64,000 nucleotides of DNA from Flavivirga spongiicola (GCF_030540825.1 NZ_JAUOEO010000001.1:3299001-3363000); one strand, 5' to 3'. Shown: positions 18,152-28,171, counted from the stretch's first letter. Notes: generated from the sequence alone by a model not told the origin. A program made the numbers and translations.

Positions 18152-18358
18152 TATTTTTTGTAAATAAGATGATTTAACCTGCAATTTAATGTTGTTTTTT
18201 TAGATATAAATAGTATTTTATTTAAAAAATCAAAAATAAAGCTTTAAGCTATATAACTAGAAATCAAAGACAGTAACCTTATGATTAAATCTGAATTTTA
18301 GATGTAGTTATCGTTTAGAAAATCATCCGAAGTGATGAATTTTGTATGAAAAGCAAGA

Positions 18359-18745
18359 TTAGTTTATCGCAAAAGGCGCACTTAACTTAAAGGTAGGTAT
18401 GGTGACTTTAAACTTTTTAGTCGTTGTAAAGTTTACCATACTATAATGTCCTTGCATGGCACCAAAAGGAGAGGTTAACAAGCATCCAGAAGTGTAAGTA
18501 TGAGACTCTCCAGGTTTTAATACTGGTTTTTTACCAATAACACCTTCTCCAGAAACTATTTCAACATTATTTAAAGCGTCTAAAATTTCCCAATGACGGA
18601 CATTAAGTTGTACAGAATCTTTACTTTGGTTTTCAATAGTTACGGTATATCCAAAAGCATACTGCATTTTATAATTTTTATAAAACGAGCCTTCAAAAGT
18701 GGTAACCACTGATATTTTTATGCCTCTTGTAATTTGTTGAACCAT
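18359..18745 (-). CDS. apaG: ApaG family protein
   Basis: A 128-residue beta-sandwich protein of the ApaG family. ITRGIKISVVTTFEGSFYKN, YTVTIENQSKDSVQLNVRHW and KPGESHTYTSGCLLTSPFGA are characteristic, as is GHYSMVNF near the end. ApaG is linked genetically to cobalt/magnesium efflux and is related to a domain of eukaryotic FBXO3 and PDIP38, but no enzymatic activity is established. It lies 111 bp downstream of the type IX plug gene on the same strand, an arrangement I believe is common in flavobacteria. Confidence 0.93.
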   Translation of the reverse strand: MVQQITRGIKISVVTTFEGSFYKNYKMQYAFGYTVTIENQSKDSVQLNVRHWEILDALNNVEIVSGEGVIGKKPVLKPGESHTYTSGCLLTSPFGAMQGHYSMVNFTTTKKFKVTIPTFKLSAPFAIN

Positions 18746-18856
18746 CGTTAATACTAATATACGAATTGTTTGTTGGGTGCTAAAATAGTAAATATTAAGT
18801 GTTTAGTGGTGATTTTTAGCGTCTTTGGTTAAAAAACTAGTTAAAAAGCACAATTG

Positions 18857-20107
18857 TTAGTTAGAAATGTTGACTGAACTTCCTTCTCCAAGCCCAATAA
18901 TTTTATCATATCTAGCACCTAAATCTCTATAATACACAATAACTTTATAATTGTTTTCTGTTTGGTAGAAGTTTCCGCTAATAGCACCTTCTTCAATATT
19001 TTTGTTGTTGTTTGCTACGATATACTTGTAGTTATAAAAGCCTTGTTTTAGTAACATGGTATTTGTATAAACGTTGCGAGATTCGTCAAAAATCATTTTT
19101 GTGTTTTCGTCAATGACATAATTGTTAAAATTACCATAGATATGAATGTCTTTATTTTTTAAAGACTCTACAGGTAGTAAAGAGAAATGCATCCAAACAT
19201 AATCTGCTTCAATGCCTGGGTCTTCTGCATCAATATTTAGAATAACATAATTACCATTAATATCTGGGTTATAGGTATATGGTCTGGTAACTCTCTCAAA
19301 GTTTGTGAATAGATAATTGTGATATAAATCTTGTAAATCGATACTTTGTATCCCTGTATTTGCAGCTCGAATATCTTTGTTTTCAAAAAACAAATACTCA
19401 TTACCTCCCCAAAAACTGGTTTCTTTATCGTATTTATAAATTAACTGATTACCAATAGTGTATTGTGGTTTTATATTCGAAATAGCAGTTTTTAGATTGT
19501 TATTTTGAACAATGACTGCTTTTACATTTTGTGTAGGGTTATTAAACTGCATGGTATTGGAATCAATAACAATATCTATGCGTTGCTTTTCTTGAATGAA
19601 CTGCACATCGCGAGAACGTTTAACATGAACGCCAACGTTAGCGGTGTTTTCATAAATCATGAATTTTCTTGAAAAAACGAGGGTATCATCACTATTAAAA
19701 ATAGAAAGCATATAATTTCCTGAGACTTTTAAACGTCTGGTTTGTGCGTTAGGAATGGTAAGCGTATAATGCGAATAAATTTGATAGGTGTTAAATGAGT
19801 TTTCGTAATTTCTGATGCGTTGGTTGTCAAAACCATCCATATATTCAGATTTTACCAATGCTGATGGTGTCCAGTCAAAATTAAAATGCTCAATTTTATA
19901 ATAAAAATCTTCTTCATCTCCATTTAAAGCATCAAACTCTAAAATAACATATTCACCAAGTCTTAAAATTGGTAATTGTGTTTCAGGTGTATTACCCTTA
20001 AAATTGATTGTTTTAATGTAATCGGGAGGGTTTACTTCTTCTACTTGGCTAAAGGCTAAATTAGAAATTAGAAGAACAGATATAAAAGCGATAAATTTAA
20101 ACGGCAT
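18857..20107 (-). CDS. Type IX secretion system plug protein (DUF5103 family)
   Basis: A 416-residue exported protein with a signal peptide (MPFKFIAFISVLLISNLAFS). It belongs to the DUF5103 family, now tied to the plug protein that seals the periplasmic side of the SprA outer-membrane translocon in the type IX secretion system. Segments near the N-terminus (INFKGNTPETQLPILRLGEY, YYKIEHFNFDWTPSAL) and near 330-375 (IHIYGNFNNYVIDENTKMIF, LKQGFYNYKYIV) fit two beta-sandwich domains, the second Ig/CBM-like. The secreted protein at 40592-44488 is a likely client of the same system. The family assignment is from memory of motifs, so the exact plug role carries some uncertainty. Confidence 0.78.
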   Translation of the reverse strand: MPFKFIAFISVLLISNLAFSQVEEVNPPDYIKTINFKGNTPETQLPILRLGEYVILEFDALNGDEEDFYYKIEHFNFDWTPSALVKSEYMDGFDNQRIRNYENSFNTYQIYSHYTLTIPNAQTRRLKVSGNYMLSIFNSDDTLVFSRKFMIYENTANVGVHVKRSRDVQFIQEKQRIDIVIDSNTMQFNNPTQNVKAVIVQNNNLKTAISNIKPQYTIGNQLIYKYDKETSFWGGNEYLFFENKDIRAANTGIQSIDLQDLYHNYLFTNFERVTRPYTYNPDINGNYVILNIDAEDPGIEADYVWMHFSLLPVESLKNKDIHIYGNFNNYVIDENTKMIFDESRNVYTNTMLLKQGFYNYKYIVANNNKNIEEGAISGNFYQTENNYKVIVYYRDLGARYDKIIGLGEGSSVNISN

Positions 20108-20215
20108 TGTAGGACATTTTTGTAAATATAAACAAATTTCATGCCTGAAAATAAACTTATTTAAAAGGGGATGAAATTCTATTCAATTTATTATGAAAAC
20201 TGCATTTTAAATTTG

Positions 20216-20223
20216 TACTTTTG
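20216..20223 (+). promoter_or_regulatory. -7 box of the nqr operon promoter
   Basis: TACTTTTG followed by C exactly fits TAnnTTTG, 37 bp upstream of the nqrA start codon. No clear TTTG -33 box is seen at 18-21 bp upstream. This is the only good promoter-like signal in front of the six-gene operon. Confidence 0.5.
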
Positions 20224-20260
20224 CACCGATTTTTAGACAACTAATTTCAATAAAAAAAAT

Positions 20261-21616
20261 ATGTCAAACGACATTCGCATTAAAAAAGGTCTAGACATTA
20301 AACTTAAAGGTGAAGCTGAAAAAACCTCCGAAAAGGCAATAGTAAGCAACTTTTATACTTTAAGACCTGAAGATTTCCACAGCGTTATACCTAAATTAAT
20401 TTCTAAAGTTGGAACTAAAGTAAAAGCAGGAGAACCTGTTTTTTTCGATAAATCTAACGAAGCTATCAAGTTTGTTTCCCCCGTTTCCGGTGAAGTTTTA
20501 GAAATCTCTCGTGGTGAAAAACGTAAAATTTTAGCAATCAAAATTCAAGCAGATAAAGAACAAACCTATCAGGATCATGGTAAGTTTGATATAGATGCTG
20601 CAAATTCTGAAACTGTTAAATCACATTTATTAGCATCTGGTTGTTGGCCATTTGTGAAACAACGTCCGTATGATGTCATTGCTAATCCCGATAAAGCACC
20701 AAAAGCTATTTTTATATCAGGATATGCCAGTGCACCATTAGCAGCCGATTTAGATTTTACCTTGCAAGGTAAAGAAGCCGAATTACAAGCAGCTGTTACA
20801 GCTTTAGGGAAACTTACCGAGGGTAAAGTGCATGTTTCTGTTGGTAAAAATGGTCATTCTCCATTAGCTGGTTTAACCGGGGTCACATTACATAAAGTTT
20901 CTGGGCCACATCCATCTGGGAATGTAGGAACACAAATAAATAAAATAGACCCAGTAAATAAGGGCGAAGTCGTTTGGACGGTTAACCCTCAAGATTTGGT
21001 TATTATTGGTGAGTTATTATTAACAGGAAAATTTAATGCTGAACGTATTGTGGCTTTAGTTGGTTCTTCAGTTGAAAAACCAAGGTATTTTGTTACTAAA
21101 ATAGGAAGTGAAGTAGCTACTATGGTTTATGATAAAGGTATTGCTAAAGATACTAATGACCGTATTATTTCTGGAAATGTTTTAAGCGGAAAACAGATAC
21201 GACCAGACGGTTACTTAGATTATTATAGTAATGTTATATCTGTTATTCCAGAAGGAGACGATTACGAATTATTTGGATGGAATAAACCTGTTTTTAATAA
21301 GGTTTCTACATCTAGAGCATTAACATTTTCATGGCTAATGCCTAAGAAATCATACGATTTAAATACCAATACAAACGGTGAACATCGTGCTTTTGTTACA
21401 ACGGGAACTTATGAGGAAGTATTTCCTTTAGATATCTATCCGATGCAAATCTTAAAGGCATGTATGTATAAGGACTTAGATGAAATGGAAGCCTTAGGAA
21501 TGTACGAAGTGGCTCCTGAGGATTTTGCATTAACAGAGTTTGTATGTGTGTCTAAGCAACCACATCAAAAAATAATAAGAGAAGGTTTAGACTTAATGCT
21601 TAAAGAAATAGGATAA
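20261..21616 (+). CDS. nqrA: Na+-translocating NADH:quinone reductase subunit A
   Basis: A 451-residue peripheral cytoplasmic subunit of the sodium-pumping NADH:ubiquinone/menaquinone oxidoreductase, thought to take part in quinone binding. The N-terminal RIKKGLDIKLKGEAEK, the HSVIPKLISKVGTKVKAGEP barrel-sandwich stretch, and GHSPLAGLTGVTLHKVSGPH near 205 are typical of NqrA. The length matches. It is the first gene of a tight operon, and its stop codon overlaps the nqrB start by one base (TAATG). Confidence 0.97.
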   Translation: MSNDIRIKKGLDIKLKGEAEKTSEKAIVSNFYTLRPEDFHSVIPKLISKVGTKVKAGEPVFFDKSNEAIKFVSPVSGEVLEISRGEKRKILAIKIQADKEQTYQDHGKFDIDAANSETVKSHLLASGCWPFVKQRPYDVIANPDKAPKAIFISGYASAPLAADLDFTLQGKEAELQAAVTALGKLTEGKVHVSVGKNGHSPLAGLTGVTLHKVSGPHPSGNVGTQINKIDPVNKGEVVWTVNPQDLVIIGELLLTGKFNAERIVALVGSSVEKPRYFVTKIGSEVATMVYDKGIAKDTNDRIISGNVLSGKQIRPDGYLDYYSNVISVIPEGDDYELFGWNKPVFNKVSTSRALTFSWLMPKKSYDLNTNTNGEHRAFVTTGTYEEVFPLDIYPMQILKACMYKDLDEMEALGMYEVAPEDFALTEFVCVSKQPHQKIIREGLDLMLKEIG

Positions 21617-22842
21617 TGGGTTTAAAAGAAAGTTTACATAATTTTAAGGTAAAGAACAAAGACAAGAAGTGGTTACCTGCATTTTCTGCAATCCACACGT
21701 TTTTATACTTGCCAAACGAGACCACACATAATGGGACTCATATAAAAGTTGCCGATGATTTAAAGCGTACCATGAATACCGTTATTATGGCTATGGTACC
21801 TTGTTTAATTTTCGGAATGTTTAATGCGGGATACCAACATAATTTACAAGTTGGAGATATACAAGCAGCAGCAGGAAGTTTCTTTAGTTCTGAATTTTGG
21901 ACTATGGATAATTTTATGATTGGTTTCTGGAAAATATTACCATTAGTTATTGTGTCTTATGGTGTTGGTTTAGGAATTGAATTCATATTCGCCATTATTA
22001 AAGGACACGAAGTAGAAGAAGGATACTTAGTAACAGGTATGTTAGTACCACTTATTGTACCAGTAGACATTCCACTTTGGATGCTAGCTGTTGCCGTAAT
22101 ATTTGGTGTTGTTATAGGTAAAGAAGTTTTTGGAGGTACGGGAATGAATATTCTTAATCCTGCATTAACCATTCGTGCATTCCTGTTCTTCGCATATCCT
22201 ACATGGATGTCTGGAGATAAAGTTTGGGTCGAAGGTGCTGTAGAAAGAACAAACGAAATTTTGGCTGGAGCAAATCTGGATGCTATTTCTGGAGAAACTA
22301 TATTAGGTAGTTTGGCCCAAGGAAAAGAAGCTGGATATGAAGTCATGGATATGTTCTTAGGATTTATTCCAGGTTCGATAGGTGAAACATCTACTTTATT
22401 AATATTATTAGGAGGGGTATTTTTAATCTTTGCAAAAATAGGAAGCTGGAGAATCATGCTATCTTCTGCTCTGGGAGCCCTAGTGATGGGATTAATTTTT
22501 AATCAAGTTGTTGATTCAGGATGGATAACAGAAAGTAGTAAATTCTATGGTTTAATGAGCACGACTTGGTGGCATCATTTACTAATTGGAGGCTTTGCTT
22601 TTGGTACGGTGTTTATGGCTACAGACCCTGTAACAGCATCTCAAACAAATAAAGGAAAATGGATTTACGGTTTCTTAGTAGGGTTTATTTCTATTTTAAT
22701 TCGTGTATTCAATCCAGCATATCCGGAAGGTGTTATGTTAGCTATTCTATTAATGAATGTGTTTGCACCTACCATTGACCATTATGTGGTTCAAGGTAAT
22801 GTAAAACAAAGAATGAAACGTTTAAAAGCAAAAACAGCTTAG
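21616..22842 (+). CDS. nqrB: Na+-translocating NADH:quinone reductase subunit B
   Basis: A 408-residue integral membrane subunit of the sodium pump, with about nine or ten hydrophobic helices. It carries riboflavin and covalently bound FMN and helps form the sodium path. The segments GKEVFGGTGMNILNPALTIR and VFMATDPVTASQTNKGKWIY are strongly conserved in NqrB/RnfD proteins. The flavinylation site, usually DxxSGAT, reads DAISGET at 222-228, so the alanine before the acceptor threonine (T228) is a glutamate. This may be a lineage feature. The gene starts on the last base of nqrA's stop codon. Confidence 0.97.
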   Translation: MGLKESLHNFKVKNKDKKWLPAFSAIHTFLYLPNETTHNGTHIKVADDLKRTMNTVIMAMVPCLIFGMFNAGYQHNLQVGDIQAAAGSFFSSEFWTMDNFMIGFWKILPLVIVSYGVGLGIEFIFAIIKGHEVEEGYLVTGMLVPLIVPVDIPLWMLAVAVIFGVVIGKEVFGGTGMNILNPALTIRAFLFFAYPTWMSGDKVWVEGAVERTNEILAGANLDAISGETILGSLAQGKEAGYEVMDMFLGFIPGSIGETSTLLILLGGVFLIFAKIGSWRIMLSSALGALVMGLIFNQVVDSGWITESSKFYGLMSTTWWHHLLIGGFAFGTVFMATDPVTASQTNKGKWIYGFLVGFISILIRVFNPAYPEGVMLAILLMNVFAPTIDHYVVQGNVKQRMKRLKAKTA

Positions 22843-22844
22843 TC

Positions 22845-23585
22845 ATGAGTAAAAAAACGGATTCAAATATATATACTATAATTTTTGCCATAGCCATGGT
22901 AATAGTAGTAGGAGGGGTATTAGCATTTACTGCTTCTGCCTTAAGACCTAGAATTGATAATAACGAACGATTAGAAAAGCAACAAAACATTTTGTATGCT
23001 ATGGGCGTTAATGCGAACGATGAAAGCAGTGCCATATTCGTTTCTACAGATGAAGCTCCAGAATTGTTTTCGAAATACATTACTAAGCAATTGGTTATAC
23101 AAGGTGATGATGTCTCTGAAGATTCTGAAGCCTATTTAATTGATGTGAAAAAGGAACAATCTAGTGCAAAAGCAGGTAATAAAAGAAGATTGCCATTGTT
23201 TGTTGGTAGTAAAGATGGTAAAACATTTTATATAGCACCTATTAGAGGAAAAGGACTTTGGGATGCTATTTGGGCATATGTTGCTATGGATGCCAATATG
23301 GTTGTTCAAGGCGCTTATTTTGATCATAAAGGAGAAACAGCAGGTTTAGGTGCTAACATTAAGCAACGTTATTTTATGGACGATTTCATTGGTGAAAGCC
23401 TAATGAATAATGGAAGTTTTAAAGGCATTACAGTTGCTAAAGGAAATAACGATCCAAAGAATTTAGAGAAAAATGATAACGAGGTAGATGCTATTGCAGG
23501 AGCCACTATTACAGGTGACGGCGTTTCGGCAATGCTTAAGTCTGAATTAAGACAGTATGTATCTTATTTTAAAACATTGAAATAA
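22845..23585 (+). CDS. nqrC: Na+-translocating NADH:quinone reductase subunit C
   Basis: A 246-residue subunit with one N-terminal membrane helix ([20 protein letters not shown]) and a periplasmic FMN-binding domain. The flavinylation motif DAIAGAT lies at 215-221, with T221 as the FMN acceptor, attached by ApbE (31265-32239). Upstream parts ([20 protein letters not shown], then [12 protein letters not shown]) are typical of the FMN-binding domain. The gene starts 2 bp after nqrB. Confidence 0.97.
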   Translation: MSKKTDSNIYTIIFAIAMVIVVGGVLAFTASALRPRIDNNERLEKQQNILYAMGVNANDESSAIFVSTDEAPELFSKYITKQLVIQGDDVSEDSEAYLIDVKKEQSSAKAGNKRRLPLFVGSKDGKTFYIAPIRGKGLWDAIWAYVAMDANMVVQGAYFDHKGETAGLGANIKQRYFMDDFIGESLMNNGSFKGITVAKGNNDPKNLEKNDNEVDAIAGATITGDGVSAMLKSELRQYVSYFKTLK

Positions 23586-23587
23586 TT

Positions 23588-24232
23588 ATGGGACTTTTAT
23601 CGAAAAAAGACGCAGCACTAATTAAAGATCCATTAGCAGATAATAACCCTATTACTATTCAGGTATTAGGAATATGCTCTGCTTTAGCAATTACAGCCGA
23701 ATTAGAGGCAGCCATTGTCATGTCTATTTCAGTGTTGTTTGTATTAGGAATAGGAAATGTGGTTATTTCTTTAATGAGAAATATTATTCCATCAAAAATT
23801 AGAATTATTGTTCAGCTAATTGTGGTTGCCGCTTTAGTAATCATTGTAGACCAAGTATTAAAGGCATTTGCATACGAGTTGAGTAAAACACTTTCGGTTT
23901 TCGTTGGATTGATTATTACTAACTGTATCATCATGGGGCGTTTTGAAGCGTTTGCTTTAGGAAATGGACCTTGGCGTTCATTCTTAGACGGTATAGGAAA
24001 TTCTTTAGGATACGGTGTTATTTTAATTATAGTAGCATTTTTTAGAGAATTACTTGGAGCAGGAACTTTATTAGGAATTAAAGTTTTAGGAGACCCTATT
24101 GAGAAAACGGGCGTGTATGCATTTGGTTATGAGAATAACGGATTTATGTTATTAGCACCCATGGCATTAATTGTAGTTGGTATTATTATTTGGGTACAAC
24201 GTAGTAGAAATAAAGCATTAATAGAAGATTAA
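23588..24232 (+). CDS. nqrD: Na+-translocating NADH:quinone reductase subunit D
   Basis: A 214-residue integral membrane subunit with about six hydrophobic helices. [20 protein letters not shown] at the N-terminus carries the conserved cysteine thought to contribute to an iron centre shared with Nqr[21 protein letters not shown] supplies the second conserved cysteine, and [17 protein letters not shown] follows. It starts 2 bp after nqrC and is followed by an unusual 79 bp gap before nqrE. Confidence 0.97.
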   Translation: MGLLSKKDAALIKDPLADNNPITIQVLGICSALAITAELEAAIVMSISVLFVLGIGNVVISLMRNIIPSKIRIIVQLIVVAALVIIVDQVLKAFAYELSKTLSVFVGLIITNCIIMGRFEAFALGNGPWRSFLDGIGNSLGYGVILIIVAFFRELLGAGTLLGIKVLGDPIEKTGVYAFGYENNGFMLLAPMALIVVGIIIWVQRSRNKALIED

Positions 24233-24243
24233 AATAGTTGATA

Positions 24244-24294
24244 GTTGATAGTTTTTGGCTGGTAGTAATTGGCCAATAACTAAAAACCAACAAC
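24244..24294. repeat. Imperfect inverted repeat inside the nqr operon
   Basis: The gap between nqrD and nqrE is the only long spacer in the operon. It holds an imperfect inverted repeat with arms gttgatagtttttgg and ctaaaaaccaacaac around the palindrome attggccaat at 24268-24277. It resembles intergenic repeats seen in flavobacterial genomes and might affect mRNA stability between the two halves of the operon. Confidence 0.65.
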
Positions 24295-24311
24295 AAACAA
24301 CTAAAAAGAAT

Positions 24312-25031
24312 ATGGAACATATAGAATTATTTTTCAAATCAATATTTATAGACAACATGGTGTTTGCTACATTCTTAGGAATGTGTTCTTACTTGGCTGT
24401 ATCTAAAAAAGTAAGTACTGCAGTTGGTCTAGGTGCTGCCGTAATATTTGTACTTTTAGTAACAGTACCTTTAAACTGGTTGTTAGATCAGTATCTTTTA
24501 CAGCCTGGAGCTTTATCTTGGTTAGGTGAAGAATATGCCTCTTACGATTTAAGTTTCTTGTCATTTATCATGTTTATTGCAACGATTGCAACCATGGTAC
24601 AATTGGTAGAAATAGTTGTAGAGAAATTTTCACCATCATTGTATAATTCACTTGGTATATTTTTACCACTTATTGCGGTAAACTGTGCCATTTTAGGAGG
24701 GTCTTTATTCATGCAATCTAGAGAAATACCAACTTTAGGATTAGCAACAACTTACGGAATAGGTTCAGGAATCGGTTGGTTTTTAGCCATTTTATCTATT
24801 GCTGCTATTCGTGAAAAAATTAGATATTCTAACGTGCCACCAGCCTTACGTGGTTTAGGAATTACATTCATCATTACAGGTTTAATGGCGATTGGTTTTA
24901 TGAGTTTTGGAGGTATGTTAACGGGAGGTGATGATGAAGCTCCAAAAGAAGAGAAAACTGTAAAAGTTGATTCTAAATTGAATACAGAAGACGAAAAAGT
25001 GATTGCTAACAACATAAAAGTAAATGAGTAA
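24312..25031 (+). CDS. nqrE: Na+-translocating NADH:quinone reductase subunit E
   Basis: A 239-residue integral membrane subunit with six predicted helices. The start at 24312 ([20 protein letters not shown]) is chosen because it matches the family; the frame is open to 24255, but those codons come from the intergenic repeat. [20 protein letters not shown] and [17 protein letters not shown] hold the paired cysteines that face those of NqrD. After residue 205 there is an extra charged tail ([18 protein letters not shown] and onwards) that looks longer than usual for NqrE and would lie outside the membrane. The last 8 bp overlap nqrF. Confidence 0.97.
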   Translation: MEHIELFFKSIFIDNMVFATFLGMCSYLAVSKKVSTAVGLGAAVIFVLLVTVPLNWLLDQYLLQPGALSWLGEEYASYDLSFLSFIMFIATIATMVQLVEIVVEKFSPSLYNSLGIFLPLIAVNCAILGGSLFMQSREIPTLGLATTYGIGSGIGWFLAILSIAAIREKIRYSNVPPALRGLGITFIITGLMAIGFMSFGGMLTGGDDEAPKEEKTVKVDSKLNTEDEKVIANNIKVNE

Positions 25032-26340
25032 TATGATTTTAGCCGCAGGTACATTAGGAACTATAATTGCAACCGTAACAGCATTTTTAATCATTACATT
25101 GTTGTTAGTAGCGTTGTTATTATTTGTAAAACAAAAATTATCACCATCAGGTCCAGTTAAGATTACCATTAATGGTGAGAAAGAAATTGAAGTAGCTTCA
25201 GGAGGAACCTTATTATCGACCTTGGGAAGTGAAAAAATATTTTTACCATCTGCTTGTGGTGGTGGCGGTACATGTATTCAATGTGAATGTCATGTGAATT
25301 CTGGTGGTGGTGAAGCTTTGCCAACAGAGACACCTCATTTTAGTAGAAAAGAATTGCAACATGGTGTGCGTTTGGCATGTCAAGTAAAAGTTAAACAGGA
25401 TATGGATATTTCTATTCCTGAAGAAATTTTTGGTATTAAAAAATGGGAAGCTACTGTAGTACGTAACTACAATGTGGCATCGTTCATTAAGGAATTTGTA
25501 GTAGAGATTCCTGAGGATATGGGGTATAAAGCTGGTGGATATATTCAAATAGAAATACCTAACTGTGAAGTTAAGTTTGCCGATATGGACATTACAGCAC
25601 ACCCGGAAGAGCATGAAACGCCAGATAAGTTTCAGGCAGAATGGGATAAATTTAATCTTTGGCCTTTAGTAATGAAGAACGAAGAAACGGTTGAAAGAGC
25701 GTATTCTATGGCTTCTTATCCAGCTGAAGGACGTGAGATTATGTTGAATGTTCGTATTGCTACGCCACCATGGGATCGTGCTAAAAATGGTTGGATGGAT
25801 GTAAACCCTGGTGTGGCATCATCGTATATATTCAATCAAAAACCAGGAGACAAAGTAACTATTTCCGGACCTTACGGTGAATTCTTTATCAACGAATCTG
25901 AAAGTGAAATGCTTTACGTTGGTGGTGGTGCAGGTATGGCACCAATGCGTTCGCACTTATATCACTTATTTAGAACTTTAAAAACTGGTCGTAAAGTGAC
26001 ATATTGGTATGGTGGACGTTCTAAGCGTGAGTTATTCTATTTAGACCATTTCTATCAGTTAGAAAAAGACTTCCCTAACTTTAAATTCTTCTTGGCTTTA
26101 TCTGAGCCAATGGAAGAAGATAACTGGAAGGTAAAAGAAAATATTGATGCGCCAGGTGATGGTTTTGTTGGATTTATTCACAACTGTGTGATCGATAATT
26201 ATTTAAGCTTACATGAGGCACCAGAAGATATCGAATTGTATTTCTGTGGACCACCGTTGATGAATAAGGCGGTTCAAAAGATGGGAGAAGATTTTGGTAT
26301 CCCAGATGAGCATATTAGATTTGATGACTTTGGAGGTTAG
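25024..26340 (+). CDS. nqrF: Na+-translocating NADH:quinone reductase subunit F
   Basis: A 438-residue entry subunit that oxidises NADH and passes electrons through FAD and a [2Fe-2S] cluster. A membrane helix (residues 12-36) anchors it. The cluster ligands are C78, C84, C87 and C119, with the 6-3-32 spacing of Nqr[10 protein letters not shown] binds FAD, and [12 protein letters not shown] together with the final FCGPP region binds NADH. The gene overlaps nqrE by 8 bp and is followed by a terminator at 26432-26460, closing the operon. Confidence 0.98.
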   Translation: MSNMILAAGTLGTIIATVTAFLIITLLLVALLLFVKQKLSPSGPVKITINGEKEIEVASGGTLLSTLGSEKIFLPSACGGGGTCIQCECHVNSGGGEALPTETPHFSRKELQHGVRLACQVKVKQDMDISIPEEIFGIKKWEATVVRNYNVASFIKEFVVEIPEDMGYKAGGYIQIEIPNCEVKFADMDITAHPEEHETPDKFQAEWDKFNLWPLVMKNEETVERAYSMASYPAEGREIMLNVRIATPPWDRAKNGWMDVNPGVASSYIFNQKPGDKVTISGPYGEFFINESESEMLYVGGGAGMAPMRSHLYHLFRTLKTGRKVTYWYGGRSKRELFYLDHFYQLEKDFPNFKFFLALSEPMEEDNWKVKENIDAPGDGFVGFIHNCVIDNYLSLHEAPEDIELYFCGPPLMNKAVQKMGEDFGIPDEHIRFDDFGG

Positions 26341-26431
26341 GCCATAATAGCCATTTGTCAAGAATGATTATTCTACACTTGTCACTAAGCAAGGCCGAAG
26401 TGTCATGCAGAATCCACATAAAAAAAATAAA

Positions 26432-26460
26432 AACCCAATACGAAAGTGTTGGGTTTTTTT
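26432..26460 (+). terminator. Terminator of the nqr operon
   Basis: Arms aacccaa and ttgggtt form a stem with the loop region tacgaaagtg, followed by TTTTTTT. It lies about 90 bp after the nqrF stop codon and just before a convergent gene. Confidence 0.85.
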
Positions 26461-26486
26461 GTTTATAACCTTTAAAGAGATTCTTT

Positions 26487-26945
26487 TTAGCCAGAAAGAT
26501 CTAATGTATATTTCGGTTTTTCATTTTCAAACTCAAACAGTTTTGTGTAATCCATGACGTTAGAAACGTTATCTAAATAACACAAAAAGGTTACAACTTC
26601 ACTTAAACCATTAAACAAAACATCTTTATCAGTAGGGTTTTTAGGTTTTTCATTTTTATAATGAAGCGGTATGGTATAACCACAGGCTTTCAGAAAAATA
26701 TTTTCAATTTTTAATAATTCCAATGGTCTATAACCATTAAACCTTCTACCTAGCGTTTCATGTACTTTGCCAATATAATTCAATTCTAATACGCCGTGAG
26801 AATCTGAAAGATGTTTCCAGCTATCTGCATTGTCTAAAATATTCCCAACGGCACATTGTTTACAGCATTCCGGGTTTAATTCATTATTATGAAATGCAGT
26901 ATATAATTTCTTTAAAGCTTGTTCTAAACGTTTTGAAGTTTTCAT
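26487..26945 (-). CDS. Conserved flavobacterial protein of unknown function
   Basis: A 152-residue soluble protein that I recognise as common in Flavobacteriaceae next to nqr genes. For that reason it is sometimes mislabelled as an Na+-NQR subunit F, although it has no flavin, NADH or ferredoxin motifs. The visible features are CCKQCAVGN near 27-35, a possible metal site, HGVLELNYIGKVHETLGRRF near 50-68, and a hydrophobic SEVVTFLCYLDNVSNVMDYT near 120. It converges on nqrF across the terminator and is not part of the operon. The role is unknown. Confidence 0.8.
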   Translation of the reverse strand: MKTSKRLEQALKKLYTAFHNNELNPECCKQCAVGNILDNADSWKHLSDSHGVLELNYIGKVHETLGRRFNGYRPLELLKIENIFLKACGYTIPLHYKNEKPKNPTDKDVLFNGLSEVVTFLCYLDNVSNVMDYTKLFEFENEKPKYTLDLSG

Positions 26946-27138
26946 AAGCCGTGATTTTCAGATTAAGTTACTAAAAAATATAAACTTAAACTGTCAAAAA
27001 AGTCTTAAATTTCAAATGAGAAATGAGACATAGATACGAAGTATTAACGGTTAGCGTTAAATAAACATGAAACTTCCATATCGAACAGTCGATACGATAT
27101 CCATGGGAATGATCATAATGGAAGCTACATGCATGTGC

Positions 27139-27184
27139 TGAGCCTTTCGACTTCAGCCTGTCTTGAGTGCAGTCGAAAGGCTCA
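27139..27184. repeat. Palindromic intergenic repeat
   Basis: The 14-base arms tgagcctttcgact (27139-27152) and agtcgaaaggctca (27171-27184) are perfect inverted copies. The core tcgaaagg recurs, in related form, inside the tRNA-tail repeats at 52550 and 52670 and in the element at 61424-61479. The rest of 26946-27235 shows no gene. Confidence 0.8.
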
Positions 27185-27235
27185 AGATAAACTAAAGTTG
27201 AAGTATGACAAATAAAAAATAATAGATATAAGCAC

Positions 27236-28105
27236 ATGAAAAAACTTTTAGCTTTAATTTTAATTCTTTCAGTAATAGGGGTTATAATATTCCAACAAAA
27301 GCCTGTGAAAAGCACCGCTAAAAATTTGGTGGTTTCATTAAAAGTACCAAACCTATTAAATAAAGATAGTCTTACTATTAAAACTAGAGTTAATTTCCCA
27401 AAAGGCTATAAGCGGGTTGTGTATCCTAAAGAATCTTTTCAAGAATATTTACGTAATTATAAATTAAAGGCGTTTGGCACTAAGATTATTAATTATGATG
27501 GCTCTGAGTATTATTGGCAACGAGGACATATAGGGATATTAGATATTCCAGTACCTAAAAATGGTTTGCAACAATGTGCAGACGCTTTAATTAGAGTGAG
27601 AAGCGAATATCTATGGGACCATAATAGAAAAGATGAAATTGGTTTCAATTTTACTAGCGGCCATTATTGTGCTTGGAAGCAATATGCAGAGGGTTATCGC
27701 CCTAAAATTAGTGGTAATCAAGTAACGTTTCAAAAATCGACGCCAATAAATCATTCCAAAGAAAATTTTTATAAGTATTTAAATTTGATTTATATGTATT
27801 CCGGAACACTTTCATTGTATAACGAATTACCTAAAATTGAAAATGCAAAAAACCTTAAAATTGGTGATATGCTAATTAAAGGAGGCACTCCTGGGCATAT
27901 TGTCATGATCTGTGATGAAGTTATAAATAGTAAAGGCGAAAAATTATATTTATTGTTTCAAGGAAATACTCCAGCTCAAAGTATACATTTAGTTAAGAAT
28001 TTAGAAGACTCAAATATCTCACCTTGGTACCCTCTTAAAAAAAATGCTGTAATTCCTGTTTCAAATTATACATTTGGGGCTTCTAAATTTGTTCAGTTTA
28101 AATAA
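27236..28105 (+). CDS. DUF4846 family exported protein
   Basis: A 289-residue protein with an N-terminal signal or anchor helix (KKLLALILILSVIGVIIF). I assign it to DUF4846 on the basis of the PKGYKRVVYPKESFQEYLRN segment, the QQCADALIRVRSEYLW helix, FNFTSGHYCAWKQYAEGYRP, the GDMLIKGGTPGHIVMICDEV stretch, and FQGNTPAQSIH near the C-terminus. The conserved C and H, and the GTPGHIVMI strand, loosely recall NlpC/P60-like folds, but no activity is established. It is monocistronic, followed by an 18-bp perfect hairpin. Confidence 0.87.
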   Translation: MKKLLALILILSVIGVIIFQQKPVKSTAKNLVVSLKVPNLLNKDSLTIKTRVNFPKGYKRVVYPKESFQEYLRNYKLKAFGTKIINYDGSEYYWQRGHIGILDIPVPKNGLQQCADALIRVRSEYLWDHNRKDEIGFNFTSGHYCAWKQYAEGYRPKISGNQVTFQKSTPINHSKENFYKYLNLIYMYSGTLSLYNELPKIENAKNLKIGDMLIKGGTPGHIVMICDEVINSKGEKLYLLFQGNTPAQSIHLVKNLEDSNISPWYPLKKNAVIPVSNYTFGASKFVQFK

Positions 28106-28129
28106 ATGATTTTTAATAGGAGGGAATAG

Positions 28130-28171
28130 AAATGCAAAAGCTTTACCAGAAAAGGTAAAGCTTTTGCATTT
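28130..28171. terminator. Strong bidirectional hairpin between converging genes
   Basis: A perfect 18-bp stem (left arm 28130-28147, right arm 28154-28171) has a 6-base loop agaaaa. The stem itself ends in TTT on the plus strand, but there is no long T-run afterwards, so termination efficiency cannot be judged. Its place between two converging genes fits a shared terminator. Confidence 0.7.

Noticed and set aside
21957..22457. A 166-codon minus-strand frame opposite nqrB
   Set aside because: It lies inside nqrB, is proline- and serine-rich as expected of an antisense frame, and has no recognisable domain.
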